DNA from: Acinetobacter sp. ANC 7912 | GTDB taxonomy: Bacteria; Pseudomonadota; Gammaproteobacteria; Pseudomonadales; Moraxellaceae | Direction of reading: 5' to 3' | Assembly: GCF_039862785.1 (NCBI RefSeq) | Contig: NZ_CP156795.1 | Coordinates: 1,736,001-1,800,000 of the forward strand | DNA length: 64,000 nt | Part shown: piece after piece, positions 31,522-40,573 of the stretch | Layout of the letters: every line of letters starts with the position of its first letter | How positions within the stretch are numbered: position 1 is the first letter of the stretch | Notes under the pieces: model-generated | The model's database searches: none | Told to the model about the DNA's origin: nothing | What the model saw: the letters and a program-made list of their open reading frames with translations, nothing else | Made by a program: the position numbers and the translations under genes

Positions 31522-31847
31522 TTTTCAGGTTGATCAGCATCTACAGCTGGTAACTGATGGGCACGCACAGATTCTTGCTGGTAAGCCTGCATCAGTTTCA
31601 GATATTGTCCACGATAAATAGGTCGCTGTTCCAATAAAGCCAGTGCCATATCTTGAGTCTGTGGTAGACGCTGTTGTGAGGCAAGCTGCCGAACCTGTTG
31701 AGTTTGATCTGTAGTGACAGGGCCATAAAGCGCAATACTGGCCAGGATAAGAATCAGTAAAACAATAAAAATAAAAACGCTGTTATAAATCTGTTCTAGC
31801 GTTAAATTGGACAAAAATGTCCGGATTTTTTCTACGTCAATAGCCAT
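31518..31847 (-). CDS. Small single-span membrane protein
   Basis: A 109-residue protein I do not recognise. A hydrophobic helix spans about residues 22-42 (NSVFIFIVLLILILASIALYG), preceded by a short cytoplasmic stretch and followed by a polar, glutamine-rich domain of about 65 residues that may face the periplasm. AGAGG precedes the start. The start codon and part of its ribosome-binding site lie within a perfect 13-bp inverted repeat (31842-31879), which suggests translational control. Its stop overlaps the M16 gene stop by four bases, on the opposite strand. Confidence 0.65.
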   Translation of the reverse strand: MAIDVEKIRTFLSNLTLEQIYNSVFIFIVLLILILASIALYGPVTTDQTQQVRQLASQQRLPQTQDMALALLEQRPIYRGQYLKLMQAYQQESVRAHQLPAVDADQPEN

Positions 31848-31879
31848 ACACTACCTCTAGTTCAAAGTAGTGTATGGCT
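31842..31879 (-). promoter_or_regulatory. Start-codon hairpin of the small membrane protein gene
   Basis: AGCCATACACTAC (31842-31854) and GTAGTGTATGGCT (31867-31879) are perfect 13-bp complements around a 12-base loop. On the minus-strand mRNA the ATG lies in the 3' arm and the AGAG of the ribosome-binding site lies in the loop, so folding should limit initiation. Confidence 0.75.
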
Positions 31880-31959
31880 GTAATTACATAAGTTCAAGAG
31901 AATGACCGCAAATTCACCCTATTTACAGACCATTAGCAGACTGATATCCCTGCAGATTT

Positions 31960-32319
31960 TTATTTAAACAGGCCTACAAATACGGTTCCACCCAGCATTC
32001 CAGCAATAATCAGTAAAGTCAGGAAAATCGCAAACTTGCTAACTGCGGATTCAGCACTGGCCGGATGCAGACGGTCTGGATCGGCCAAACGGACCAGTTC
32101 AGCATTATATAGTTTATAAAACTGTTCACGCTGATTCTCATCCAGCTGACGAGTAAAGTCATAGACTGCCTTACGCTGTGCCAGGCTATAATTCCCCAAA
32201 TGAATTTCTTTATGGAAAATGGCTGCATCGAGTTTTTTGCGGTGCAACTGAGCTAAAGCCATGACTTGACCGGCGGTCGGCGGAAAATCAAAATCTATTC
32301 CATCTAATGTACGTGACAT
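31960..32319 (-). CDS. Small hypothetical protein with C-terminal membrane anchor
   Basis: A 119-residue protein of unknown function. The first 95 residues are polar and largely helical, with HRKKLDAAIFHKEIHLG and DFTRQLDENQREQFYKLYNAEL. The last 23 residues (AIFLTLLIIAGMLGGTVFVGLF) form one membrane helix, so it is probably tail-anchored in the inner membrane with its bulk in the cytoplasm. AGGAGAA lies just before the start. It lies on the same strand as the small membrane protein at 31518-31847, 112 bp upstream of it. Confidence 0.65.
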   Translation of the reverse strand: MSRTLDGIDFDFPPTAGQVMALAQLHRKKLDAAIFHKEIHLGNYSLAQRKAVYDFTRQLDENQREQFYKLYNAELVRLADPDRLHPASAESAVSKFAIFLTLLIIAGMLGGTVFVGLFK

Positions 32320-32403
32320 GTTATTCTCCTTTATTGTTAGCTTAATAATGAATTTATATAGTAATAAAAATTAGAATTGCACATAGTTTAATCATATAAA
32401 CTG

Positions 32404-32506
32404 TACACAATGTGTATAAATCAGATGGAATGCTTGACTATTCCAGCATTTTGTAATATTAGTTTAACATTACTCAGTTATATTTGTAGTTAGACTAATA
32501 AGTCTA
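32404..32506. promoter_or_regulatory. Two short palindromes upstream of the Sel1-like gene
   Basis: TACACA-A-TGTGTA at 32404-32416 and TAGACT-AATA-AGTCTA at 32491-32506 lie in the divergent promoter region. They could be operators. Their small size means chance occurrence in AT-rich DNA is possible. Confidence 0.3.
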
Positions 32507-32541
32507 TCCTGTAATCATAATTAAAATTAAGGAGTTTATAT

Positions 32542-32775
32542 ATGATTCAACAATTCTCTCAACATGACTTGGAACATCTGTACGCTGAAGCGGTGAATAC
32601 CATTCAGTCTCAAATGAACTTTTCTGACGCAGTTAAACAGTTAGAAGATGCTGCGCGTGCTGGTCACGGCAAAGCGGCGCTTTTTTTAGCTGAACTTTAT
32701 TATCAAGGTTTCCGTGTGGAACGTGACTCATTGAAGGCGCAATATTGGCAGAATTTAGCCACCATGCAAGCCTAA
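32542..32775 (+). CDS. Small Sel1-repeat-like protein
   Basis: A 77-residue cytoplasmic protein with a single Sel1/TPR-like unit: DAVKQLEDAARAGHGKAALFLAELYYQGFRVERDSLKAQYWQNLA (residues 30-74 in two blocks) matches the repeat's A..G...A...L...Y..G pattern followed by D..KA..W. Such repeats usually mediate protein-protein contacts. AAGGAG lies eight bases before the start, and a strong terminator follows the stop, so it is a complete one-gene unit. No partner can be inferred. Confidence 0.72.
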   Translation: MIQQFSQHDLEHLYAEAVNTIQSQMNFSDAVKQLEDAARAGHGKAALFLAELYYQGFRVERDSLKAQYWQNLATMQA

Positions 32776-32776
32776 C

Positions 32777-32801
32777 AACGTCACTTCGGTGGCGTTTTTT
32801 A
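32777..32801 (+). terminator. Terminator after the Sel1-like gene
   Basis: AACGTCAC, loop TTCG, GTGGCGTT followed by TTTT; a tetraloop hairpin two bases past the stop codon. Confidence 0.9.
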
Positions 32802-32932
32802 ATCCCTTTTTATCTTATTGATGCATGATTTTGAAATAAATTATAACGATTACTTGCAAAGCTGAAACAATAATTTCATCTAGTTTTCTTACAATGACAG
32901 CGTTGTTCCATACGAGCTTAATCTTAAACAAA

Positions 32933-33310
32933 ATGCCAAATATTAAAGAAATTCACCCTTTACCTAACGATCTCGCGGTCAAATTGACAATTTTAAAATC
33001 GATGATGTACTGCGGGGTACTTTGGGGACTATTCCACGAAGGCTGGGCTATGATGCGCGATCATGATGAAACCCTGTTCCCCTTCTGGCTCAACTCTTCC
33101 CATGCAACCAACTATGCCAGCAAGCACTGGCCAAACTATACACCGCGGAAAATTACCCCGGAAGACTTTGAACAGTCACTCATTCCTATCTTAAGGCGTT
33201 TTAATGTCACGCCTGTCTTGGTTCGTGGTAGCGGTAAACAAATCAAGCTCACAATTGGACAGATGCGTCACTTCTTTTTTGCAGAACAAGGGCTGTACTT
33301 TGCCTCATAA
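32933..33310 (+). CDS. DUF2750 domain-containing protein
   Basis: A cytoplasmic protein of about 125 residues. The region from VLWGLFHEGWAMMRD through LFPFWLNSSHATNYASKHWP to ITPEDFEQSLIPILRRFNVTPVLV follows the DUF2750 pattern (tryptophan-rich N-terminal strand, FW..S..A, then a helix leading to a final strand). Function of the domain is unknown. I favour the ATG at 32933 because the extra 13 residues from 32894 look unrelated, but neither has a good ribosome-binding site. No operon partner is obvious. Confidence 0.7.
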   Translation: MPNIKEIHPLPNDLAVKLTILKSMMYCGVLWGLFHEGWAMMRDHDETLFPFWLNSSHATNYASKHWPNYTPRKITPEDFEQSLIPILRRFNVTPVLVRGSGKQIKLTIGQMRHFFFAEQGLYFAS

Positions 33311-33398
33311 CATGCTATTTATAGAGTCAGGACAACAATCACCTGAAGATCAACCAGCTTAAACTTCAGGATAAATAATAACAGCTAAGGACTTCATA

Positions 33399-33830
33399 AT
33401 GACAAATGTAGCTCAAGTACTTAAAGACAAGCCATCGCAAGAAATTTATACCATCCATCCAGAAGCCACTGTGCTAGAAGCGATTACCTTAATGGCTGAT
33501 AAAGAAATCGGTGCCATTGTAGTCACTGAAGAAGACAAGGTCGTTGGTATTCTGTCTGAACGTGATTACACCCGTAAAATTGTGCTGATGGAACGAACGT
33601 CTTTTGATACCACAGTCAGTCAGATCATGACTTCAAATGTGATCACCGTAGATTGTCATACCACGGTCCCGGATTGCTTGAGCTTAATGACCAACAAACA
33701 TCTACGTCACCTGCCTGTAGTTGAAAATGGCAAACTGGTTGGCCTCGTGTCGATTGGCGACCTGGTCAAAGCTGCCATGAATGATCAGCAACAACTGATT
33801 GATCAGCTACAACAGTATATTTCCGGTTAA
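33399..33830 (+). CDS. CBS-domain protein
   Basis: A 143-residue protein made almost entirely of two CBS domains (about residues 8-65 and 75-135). The motifs VLEAITLMADKEIGAIVVTEEDKVVGILSERDYTRK and CLSLMTNKHLRHLPVVENGKLVGLVSIGDL are textbook examples. Such stand-alone pairs form dimers that bind adenosyl nucleotides (AMP, ATP, NADH or SAM) and act as energy sensors. AAGGACTTCATA precedes the start. The target it regulates is not indicated by the neighbours. It ends at a terminator shared with convergent trpB. Confidence 0.92.
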   Translation: MTNVAQVLKDKPSQEIYTIHPEATVLEAITLMADKEIGAIVVTEEDKVVGILSERDYTRKIVLMERTSFDTTVSQIMTSNVITVDCHTTVPDCLSLMTNKHLRHLPVVENGKLVGLVSIGDLVKAAMNDQQQLIDQLQQYISG

Positions 33831-33900
33831 TAATTAGTTGAAAATTCAACTTGTAATGACATATAAATTACAAGGCATTTACAAATAACTTAAAAGAAAT

Positions 33901-33928
33901 AAAAAACCGCTCAGTTGAGCGGTTTTTT
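33901..33928. terminator. Bidirectional terminator between CBS gene and trpB
   Basis: AAAAAACCGCTCA, GTTG, AGCGGTTTTTT: a seven-pair GC-rich stem with A/T tracts on both sides. Confidence 0.9.
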
Positions 33929-33941
33929 AATGAGTATAGAA

Positions 33942-35150
33942 TCAGTTCAGGCCTAACTTTTCAGCCACATAATCAGAGTCCTTGTCACCACGACCAGAAA
34001 CATTGACTACAATCCTCACGTCTTTAGGTAACCTCCCTGCTTCACGAATCGCCCATGCCACAGCATGTGAACTTTCCAGTGCTGGTACAATCCCTTCGAC
34101 ACGAGACAGGGTCATAAAGGCATCCAGACATTCCTGATCCGTTGCAGTGGTATATTCCACACGACCTAAGTCTTTTAGCAAACTGTGCTGTGGTCCAACA
34201 CCTGGATAATCCAGACCAGAAGCAATTGAATGTACTGGTAAAGGTTCGCCCTGCTCGTTTTCCAGTACATAACAGGCCATACCATGAATCTGGCTTGGTT
34301 TTCCTAAAGTTAAGGTCGCTGAATGTTTATCTGTATCCAGACCATGCCCTGCTGGTTCGACACCGACCAGTTTCACGTCCGGATCATTCAGGAAAGCTGA
34401 GAAAGCACCCATCGCATTCGAACCACCGCCAACACAAGCCACCACATAGTCAGGGTTGGCACCAAAACGGTCATTGGACTGAGTCTTGATTTCTTCACCG
34501 ATAATCGACTGGAAATCGCGCACCATCATCGGGAATGGATGTGGGCCGACTACCGAACCAATTGCATAAATGAAGTTTTTCGGGTCTTTCAGATATTCCT
34601 CAAAAGCACTATCTACAGCATCTTTTAAGGTTGCTGTACCGCGAGTCACTGAAATCAGATTGGCACCGAGAATCTTCATTTTCACCACGTTCGGGTGTTC
34701 TTTCTCGATATCCACCTGCCCCATGTGAATTTCACAAGGAATACCAACTAAAGCACACGCGGTTGCCAGTGCCACTCCATGCTGACCTGCACCTGTTTCA
34801 GCAATGACTTTGGTTTTACCCATGTATTTGGCAAGCAATGCTTCGCCTAAACAGTGATTGATCTTGTGCGCACCGGTATGGTTTAAGTCTTCACGTTTCA
34901 GATAGATCTGCGCGCCGCCAAGCTGATCAGACAAGCGTTTCGCATAGAATAATGGGCTTGGACGACCAACATAGTTGGCAAACAGGTCTTTCAGTTCATT
35001 CTGAAATTCAGGGGTCTGACGGATTTGCTGGTAAGCAATATTGATATCATCCATCGCCTTTTTCAGGTCAGGCGGAATAAACTGACCGCCATATTGCCCA
35101 AAAAAACCCTCTTCATTTGGCAACGCAATGCCATTAATTTGATGATCCAT
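33942..35150 (-). CDS. trpB: Tryptophan synthase beta chain
   Basis: Joins indole and L-serine to make tryptophan using pyridoxal phosphate. The PLP lysine is Lys96 in HTGAHKINH, the catalytic glutamate is in [11 protein letters not shown], and GGGSNAMG binds the cofactor phosphate. Length (402 residues) is normal. The segment [28 protein letters not shown] differs from the E. coli-type TrpB, and no trpA or trpF lies nearby. It may therefore be a second or stand-alone TrpB rather than the partner encoded with trpA. It is monocistronic, with no tryptophan leader peptide visible upstream. Confidence 0.93.
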   Translation of the reverse strand: MDHQINGIALPNEEGFFGQYGGQFIPPDLKKAMDDINIAYQQIRQTPEFQNELKDLFANYVGRPSPLFYAKRLSDQLGGAQIYLKREDLNHTGAHKINHCLGEALLAKYMGKTKVIAETGAGQHGVALATACALVGIPCEIHMGQVDIEKEHPNVVKMKILGANLISVTRGTATLKDAVDSAFEEYLKDPKNFIYAIGSVVGPHPFPMMVRDFQSIIGEEIKTQSNDRFGANPDYVVACVGGGSNAMGAFSAFLNDPDVKLVGVEPAGHGLDTDKHSATLTLGKPSQIHGMACYVLENEQGEPLPVHSIASGLDYPGVGPQHSLLKDLGRVEYTTATDQECLDAFMTLSRVEGIVPALESSHAVAWAIREAGRLPKDVRIVVNVSGRGDKDSDYVAEKLGLN

Positions 35151-35258
35151 TCACGACCCCTAAAAATCTGGATTTAATTGATCTTGTCACTTTATATTAA
35201 GATGTTTTGTTTTAAACAACTAATGATTATAAGTAAAGTAAGCAATAGATAAATGGAA

Positions 35259-36446
35259 TCAACGTGCCAGATACTTGGTCATTTCTTCAATGCCTTTTAA
35301 AGTCATTGGATACATGTGATTTTCGAAGATCTGCTGAATCATTCCGATGGTCTGAGTGTAGTGCCAATATTTTTCTTCTTCCGGATTCAGCCAGGCAGTT
35401 TTCTCAAAATGCTGACGCAGACGCTGTAACCAGACCTGTCCCGGCTCATCATTCATATATTCCACTGAACCACCCACCGAATGCAGCTCATACGGTGCCA
35501 TGCTGGCATCACCAACCACGATGACCCGATAGTCGCGGCCATAAGTATTCAACAGATCCCAAGTATTCATGCGGGTACTGGAACGACGGAAATTATCTTT
35601 CCAGACATAGTCATACAGACAATTATGGAAATAGAAATATTCCAGAGTCTTGAATTCAGTCTTGGCAGCACTGAATAGCTTTTCACACTGAGCAATGTGT
35701 GTATCCATAGAACCACCGACATCAAACAGCATCAGCACTTTGATGCGGTTACGACGTTCTGGCACCATCTGCACATCCAGAATGCCCTGTTTGGCAGTTT
35801 CACGAATGGTGCTGTCAATGTCCAGCTCTTCGGCGGCACCCTGACGGGCAAATTTACGCAGACGGCGCAAAGCCAGCTGCATCTGGCGACTGCCCAGAAT
35901 CTGGTCATCATCCAGATTACGATACTGGCGCTGCTCCCAGACTTTTACCGCAGAACGTTTACGCCCTGGTCCACCAATACGCACACCTTCGGGATGATCT
36001 CCATAGGCACCAAAGGGTGAAGTTCCACCAGTACCGATCATGCGGTTGCCACCCTGATGCTTTTTATGCTGTTCGCGCAGGCGTTCTTCCAGCATTTTCA
36101 TCAGCTCTTCCAGCGAGCCGGCTTTTTTCAGTTCTTCACGCTGTTCCGGAGTTAGGTGCTTTTCCAGCAATTCCAGATTAAACCAGTCTTTTGGCAGTTT
36201 GTGTACTTGATTGATCAGTTCATCAATATCAAACGTCTGAATGCCATCAAAGTAGTCTTTCATGGCACGGTCGAACTTATCGAAATAACGTTCATCCTTG
36301 ACCATCACCGTTTTGGCCAACTGATAGAACTCATCCAGATCGGCAAAAACCAGTCCGGCCGCGACCGCCTGATTCAGATCAATCAGCTCACGAGTCGACA
36401 CAGGTACGCCATATTTGCGTAGGGTATAAAACAGGCGCACAAACAT
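35259..36446 (-). CDS. VWA-domain (CoxE/YehP-like) protein
   Basis: A 395-residue cytoplasmic protein of the COG3552/COG3825 group with a C-terminal von Willebrand A domain. The MIDAS-like motif reads LMLFDVGGSMDTH near residues 235-247 (D-x-G-G-S instead of the usual D-x-S-x-S, as is common in this group). The N-terminal half is helical and charged (EQREELKKAGSLEELMKMLEERLREQHKK). It lies 13 bp after the MoxR-type ATPase, and such pairs act as chaperones that assemble or insert metals into client enzymes. The client is unknown, since no oxidoreductase is adjacent. Confidence 0.88.
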   Translation of the reverse strand: MFVRLFYTLRKYGVPVSTRELIDLNQAVAAGLVFADLDEFYQLAKTVMVKDERYFDKFDRAMKDYFDGIQTFDIDELINQVHKLPKDWFNLELLEKHLTPEQREELKKAGSLEELMKMLEERLREQHKKHQGGNRMIGTGGTSPFGAYGDHPEGVRIGGPGRKRSAVKVWEQRQYRNLDDDQILGSRQMQLALRRLRKFARQGAAEELDIDSTIRETAKQGILDVQMVPERRNRIKVLMLFDVGGSMDTHIAQCEKLFSAAKTEFKTLEYFYFHNCLYDYVWKDNFRRSSTRMNTWDLLNTYGRDYRVIVVGDASMAPYELHSVGGSVEYMNDEPGQVWLQRLRQHFEKTAWLNPEEEKYWHYTQTIGMIQQIFENHMYPMTLKGIEEMTKYLAR

Positions 36447-36459
36447 GCGTGCTTCTCCC

Positions 36460-37311
36460 TTAACGGCGTGACATGAATGCTAGGCGTTCAAGCAGCTGGA
36501 CATCCTGCTCGTTTTTGATCAGTGCGCCATACAGCGGTGGAATGGCTTTGGTTTTGTCAACATTGCGCAGTATATCTTCCGGCATGTCATCTGCCATCAA
36601 CAAGCTGAGCCAGTCGATCAGCTCTGAAGTAGAAGGTGGTTTTTTCAGGCCTGGCACCTGACGTAGCTTAAAGAAGATTTGTAGTGCTTCGTTCACCAAA
36701 GTGGTCGAGATATTCTCGAAATGCACATTGATGATTTCACGCATGGTTGCTTCATCCGGGAACTCGATATAATGGAAGAAGCAACGGCGCAGGAAGGCAT
36801 CCGGCAGCTCTTTCTCATTATTGGAAGTAATAATGACGATTGGACGCTGCTTGGCAGTAATAGTTTCACCTGTTTCATAGACGAAGAACGACATCTTATC
36901 GAGTTCATGCAACAGGTCATTCGGGAATTCGATGTCTGCCTTGTCAATTTCATCAATCAGCAATACACAGCGTTCTTCACTGGCAAAGGCTTCCCACAGT
37001 TTTCCCGGCTTGATGTAGTTTTTGATGTCATAGACTTTGTCATCACCGAGCTGGCTGTCGCGCAGACGCGAAACTGCATCATATTCGTACAGGCCCTGCT
37101 GTGCTTTGGTGGTGGACTTGATATGCCAGGTGATGAGTTTCATCCCCAGACTTTCAGCCACCTGCTCTGCCAGCAAGGTTTTCCCTGTGCCCGGCTCGCC
37201 TTTGACCAGTAGCGGCTTTTGTAGGCTGCGTGCAGCCTTAACCGCCAATTTTAAACTGTCAGTCGCAATGTACTGACTGGTAGCCGAAAACTGTTGATGA
37301 TCCACAGACAT
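36460..37311 (-). CDS. MoxR-family AAA+ ATPase
   Basis: A 283-residue AAA+ ATPase. Walker A is GEPGTGKT (residues 38-45), Walker B is VLLIDEIDKAD (about 116-126), sensor 1 is IVIITSNNEKELPDAF, and an arginine-finger region is FLRRCFFHY. It belongs to the MoxR group that works with VWA-domain partners, and the VWA gene begins 13 bp downstream. Together they would form an ATP-driven remodelling pair. The gene lies 21 bp downstream of a small membrane-protein gene and may share its transcript. Confidence 0.92.
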   Translation of the reverse strand: MSVDHQQFSATSQYIATDSLKLAVKAARSLQKPLLVKGEPGTGKTLLAEQVAESLGMKLITWHIKSTTKAQQGLYEYDAVSRLRDSQLGDDKVYDIKNYIKPGKLWEAFASEERCVLLIDEIDKADIEFPNDLLHELDKMSFFVYETGETITAKQRPIVIITSNNEKELPDAFLRRCFFHYIEFPDEATMREIINVHFENISTTLVNEALQIFFKLRQVPGLKKPPSTSELIDWLSLLMADDMPEDILRNVDKTKAIPPLYGALIKNEQDVQLLERLAFMSRR

Positions 37312-37332
37312 GATTTAACCTTATTTTTCTAT

Positions 37333-37725
37333 TTACAGTGGTGAAGTATTTTTCTTTACAGTATTTACAGCAGTTTTTGCTTTATTGGTGACATAAGTTG
37401 ACCAGCAGTAACCCACCAAAGACGCGATGCCAATCACAAATAAAATCAGGGAAGCATTGATCCAGATCAGATCCTGCTCTTTGGTCAGCACACCAAACAA
37501 CAATCCAAAAATCGCAGGTGCCAATGAGGCATTCGGCCCTTCAGAAACTGTTGGTGTAAGTAGAACAGCAAAACCCAGAATCCACAAAAAGCCACCGGCT
37601 GGTTTTGGCAGGCGTTTGGTCACGCCATACCAGCACCACAGTGCAATTGCACTACCGATGAGATAAACCAGGACAGCAATAGTTTCTTCAGGAATTGAAT
37701 CTAATACAGTCACATAACCATTCAT
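37333..37725 (-). CDS. Hypothetical multi-span membrane protein
   Basis: A 130-residue inner-membrane protein I do not recognise. Three or four hydrophobic helices are visible, around residues 15-34, 44-60, 68-80 and 90-110, with a lysine-rich cytoplasmic tail (NKAKTAVNTVKKN). It sits 21 bp upstream of the MoxR ATPase gene and 21 bp downstream of ycgL, in one run of minus-strand genes, so it could be a membrane partner of the MoxR-VWA pair. That link rests on position only. Confidence 0.65.
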   Translation of the reverse strand: MNGYVTVLDSIPEETIAVLVYLIGSAIALWCWYGVTKRLPKPAGGFLWILGFAVLLTPTVSEGPNASLAPAIFGLLFGVLTKEQDLIWINASLILFVIGIASLVGYCWSTYVTNKAKTAVNTVKKNTSPL

Positions 37726-37746
37726 TGTACAACTCCTGAACTGAGT

Positions 37747-38052
37747 TTAAGCGCCACGTAGACCTTCTGGTGCCGGTGCATTCGGATTAATTAGACCTTC
37801 CGGTGGCATTTGCAGGAAGAAGCCACGTGTTTCAATCGAATCCATGACATGCAAAACGTTAGCACGCGCCAGTTTACGTTCTTCATGCAATTCCAGATGC
37901 ATGACAAAAGTCGCACGACCGAATGCGACACGCACTGGATCTGGCAGTACTTCTAATGGATCATTATTCTCAGCTTCATTTTCTTCCACTGGACGAGCCA
38001 CATAAAGGTACATTTCATCCTTTTTGCTGGATTTGTAGATAGACACTTGCAT
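37747..38052 (-). CDS. ycgL: YcgL domain-containing protein
   Basis: A 101-residue cytoplasmic protein of the YcgL family. [18 protein letters not shown] at the N-terminus, [20 protein letters not shown] in the middle and the tail [13 protein letters not shown] are the conserved blocks. The biochemical role is not established, although YcgL is commonly encoded next to rnd, as it is here. It lies 161 bp downstream of rnd. Confidence 0.9.
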   Translation of the reverse strand: MQVSIYKSSKKDEMYLYVARPVEENEAENNDPLEVLPDPVRVAFGRATFVMHLELHEERKLARANVLHVMDSIETRGFFLQMPPEGLINPNAPAPEGLRGA

Positions 38053-38213
38053 GGTTCTGATTCAGACAACTATTTAAAAAATCAGTGGCAAGGATACATC
38101 AAAATACGCCTCACGACATTAGCCATAATTAACGCATCAGTCGTGATTTTGTATAGTTGATCTTTCTTTAATCAAACTCAAATTATTTGAACACGAAATT
38201 AAAAATCCCGGAA

Positions 38214-39356
38214 TTAATCCAAGACTTTCATTTGTGTAGAAAGATAAGTTTCATCTTTACGCAGCAGCTTTACCAATGGCTTGGTCAGCAGCTCATAGCG
38301 CCAGCCGAGTAGATAATCTGGTAGATCCTGTTCATCATTATGAAACACCACGTGCTGGTACAGGGCATTCATCCATTTCTTGCGCATCAGCACTTCTTTG
38401 GGAATGGTGGTTTCATCTACAACACTTTGGATAATTGCATCTATTTTCGGCCCTACTTCGTTGGAAGAATGGCGGATTGGACGTGCCAAACGTAGTGGCC
38501 ATTCAGACTGATCTGGCAGGAATTTCAATAGATCCAGAATCATCTTGCCGTGATCACGCACAATATTGGAACGAATATCCTTGATTGTGCTGAGCTGGAA
38601 CATGTTTTTAGGATTCTTTTCTACCAGATTGATCATGGTAGAGTTTTTCAAAATAAAGCTGCGCGGAATATTCAGTGCTTTGGCCAGCTCTTCACGCCAG
38701 ATGGTTAATTGCTTAATTTGCATCAATTGACGACGTGAATGACGGTAATTCCCCACATCCTGATACAGCAACTCCATGGGTGTTTCCTGCCCGATTTCTT
38801 GAGTCATGAAACGGCAGTCTTCTAAGGCATAGTCCAGCAGATGTTTCTGCTTTAATTGAGTTTTAATCTGATCACCCAGATTGACCAGATAATGCACGTC
38901 ATTGGCTGCGTAGAGTAATTGCTCATTACTGAGTGGACGCGCCAGCCAGTCTGATCGGGTCTGATCTTTTTCAATTTCCACATCCAGCATCTGCTTCAAG
39001 GCATTCTGGTAGCTGACCTGCAAACCATGACCCAAAAATGCCATTCCCACCTGGGTATCGAACACATTGCTCAGAGATTTTTGCTGGGTATAGTGATAGA
39101 TCAGATCAATATCTTCGCCACAGGCATGGAAGATATTCTGCTGTGCAGCAAAAATGCGTTTAAAAAATTCGGTTAGATCCAGTACTGCGCCATCTAATAG
39201 ATAAACTTTACCAGCAACATTAATCTGAAACACGCCAAGTTTAGGCCATAAGGTATCGACCTTGATGAACTCGGTATCCAAAGCATAAACTGGGCTTTGG
39301 TCCATTTCTACAAGCACTTGATCGAGTCCAGCTTGGTCTTGAATAAATTGAAACAT
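38214..39356 (-). CDS. rnd: Ribonuclease D
   Basis: A 380-residue 3'-5' exoribonuclease that trims tRNA precursors and other structured RNAs. The DEDD exonuclease domain opens with VYALDTEFIKVDTLWPKLGVFQI (first Asp-Glu pair), continues with FHACGEDIDLIYH, and closes with LLYAANDVHYLVNLGD. A helicase-and-RNaseD C-terminal (HRDC) region follows (WREELAKALNIPRSFIL). The open frame begins at a TTG (39365), but ATG 39356 is the more likely start. Downstream is ycgL, its usual neighbour. Confidence 0.93.
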   Translation of the reverse strand: MFQFIQDQAGLDQVLVEMDQSPVYALDTEFIKVDTLWPKLGVFQINVAGKVYLLDGAVLDLTEFFKRIFAAQQNIFHACGEDIDLIYHYTQQKSLSNVFDTQVGMAFLGHGLQVSYQNALKQMLDVEIEKDQTRSDWLARPLSNEQLLYAANDVHYLVNLGDQIKTQLKQKHLLDYALEDCRFMTQEIGQETPMELLYQDVGNYRHSRRQLMQIKQLTIWREELAKALNIPRSFILKNSTMINLVEKNPKNMFQLSTIKDIRSNIVRDHGKMILDLLKFLPDQSEWPLRLARPIRHSSNEVGPKIDAIIQSVVDETTIPKEVLMRKKWMNALYQHVVFHNDEQDLPDYLLGWRYELLTKPLVKLLRKDETYLSTQMKVLD

Positions 39357-39545
39357 AAATGACAAAATCAGCGTGTGTGGATGTTCAAATATCGTTATCT
39401 TAACTGATATTTTTATTTTTTATGACAAATAATTAAACATTTAGCTATAAAATTAAGCAATAACAATATTGGAAAAATATATTGAATATTCTTTTGTTTT
39501 TCTAAAATATTCTTTCTTTAGTAAAACGCCCGAGGAGAAACAGGT

Positions 39546-40142
39546 TTATTTCATCCGCATGCGGTTATGTACAGCCTGACTCAAGGTATGGCTGTCCACA
39601 TATTCCAGTTCACCACCCTGAGGTACACCTTGGGCAATTCGGGTGATCTGAATCGGTAAATGCTTGCTGGCTTCAACCAGATAATGTGCGGTTGCCTGTC
39701 CTTCGACCGTCGCATTGGTCGCCAGAATCACTTCACGAATTTGACCTTTGTTTAAACGCTCTAGCAGATACGGAATGCCGATTTCTTCCGGGCCAATGCC
39801 ATCTAGTGGGGACAGATGCCCACCCAAGACATGATACTTGCCACGGAAGCTGCCACTCTGCTCAATCGCCATCACATCTGCAGGCGATTCCACTACACAC
39901 AGCAGCTCATCATCACGATCCGTCGAAGTACAGATATTACAAACTTCGTCTTCAGTCAATGAATGACAGATGGAACATTCATGAATATAGTTGGTCGCTT
40001 CGGTCAGTGCATGTGCCAGACCAATCGCACCTTCACGGTTTTTCATGATCAGATGCAATGCCATACGCTGAGCCGATTTCGGCCCAACGCTTGGCAAGAT
40101 GCGTAATGCTTGAACGAGTTGATCAAAACGATCACTAAACAT
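39546..40142 (-). CDS. recR: Recombination mediator RecR
   Basis: A 198-residue protein that works with RecF and RecO to load RecA at gaps. The helix-hairpin-helix is LPSVGPKSAQRMALHL (about residues 16-31), a C4 zinc finger is C-SICH-LTEDEVCNIC (56-72), and the Toprim domain starts LLCVVESPADVMAIEQSGSF. The C-terminus EYVDSHTLSQAVHNRMRM is typical. It lies 13 bp after the YbaB gene, the standard dnaX-ybaB-recR type neighbourhood, although dnaX is not present here. Confidence 0.97.
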   Translation of the reverse strand: MFSDRFDQLVQALRILPSVGPKSAQRMALHLIMKNREGAIGLAHALTEATNYIHECSICHSLTEDEVCNICTSTDRDDELLCVVESPADVMAIEQSGSFRGKYHVLGGHLSPLDGIGPEEIGIPYLLERLNKGQIREVILATNATVEGQATAHYLVEASKHLPIQITRIAQGVPQGGELEYVDSHTLSQAVHNRMRMK

Positions 40143-40155
40143 TGCGCAGTTTTCC

Positions 40156-40485
40156 TTAGAACAAGCCAGCCAGACCTGGTGGTAAACCCATGCCCTGGTT
40201 TGCAGACTTCATACGTTCTTCAGATACCGCTTCTGCCTGACGAGATGCATCATTCATCGCTGCTGCAATCAGGTCTTCGATCATGTCCGGATCATCTTGC
40301 AGCAGTTCAGGATCGATCTGAATACGTTTTACTACATGACGTGCAGTCATGGTCACTTTTACCAGACCGCCACCTGCCTCTGCATGAACTTCAACTTGTG
40401 CAAGCTCTTCTTTGGCTTTTTTCAGGTTGTTTTCCACTTCCTTTTGCATGCGCTGAGCTTGCTGCATCAACATATTAATGTTCAT
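40156..40485 (-). CDS. ybaB: YbaB/EbfC nucleoid-associated protein
   Basis: A 109-residue DNA-binding protein of the YbaB/EbfC family. Its N-terminal helix [29 protein letters not shown], then [18 protein letters not shown] strands and the [21 protein letters not shown] helix match the family fold. It dimerises as a tweezer and affects nucleoid structure. It is co-transcribed with recR (13 bp gap), as in most proteobacteria. Confidence 0.95.
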   Translation of the reverse strand: MNINMLMQQAQRMQKEVENNLKKAKEELAQVEVHAEAGGGLVKVTMTARHVVKRIQIDPELLQDDPDMIEDLIAAAMNDASRQAEAVSEERMKSANQGMGLPPGLAGLF

Positions 40486-40573
40486 AAAAATCTCCGAACA
40501 TAAATTCTTTTTTATGACTTGAGTTCAGCGAGTGACAGCGAACCCAAGCATGATTATTTAAAACTGAATAGAT

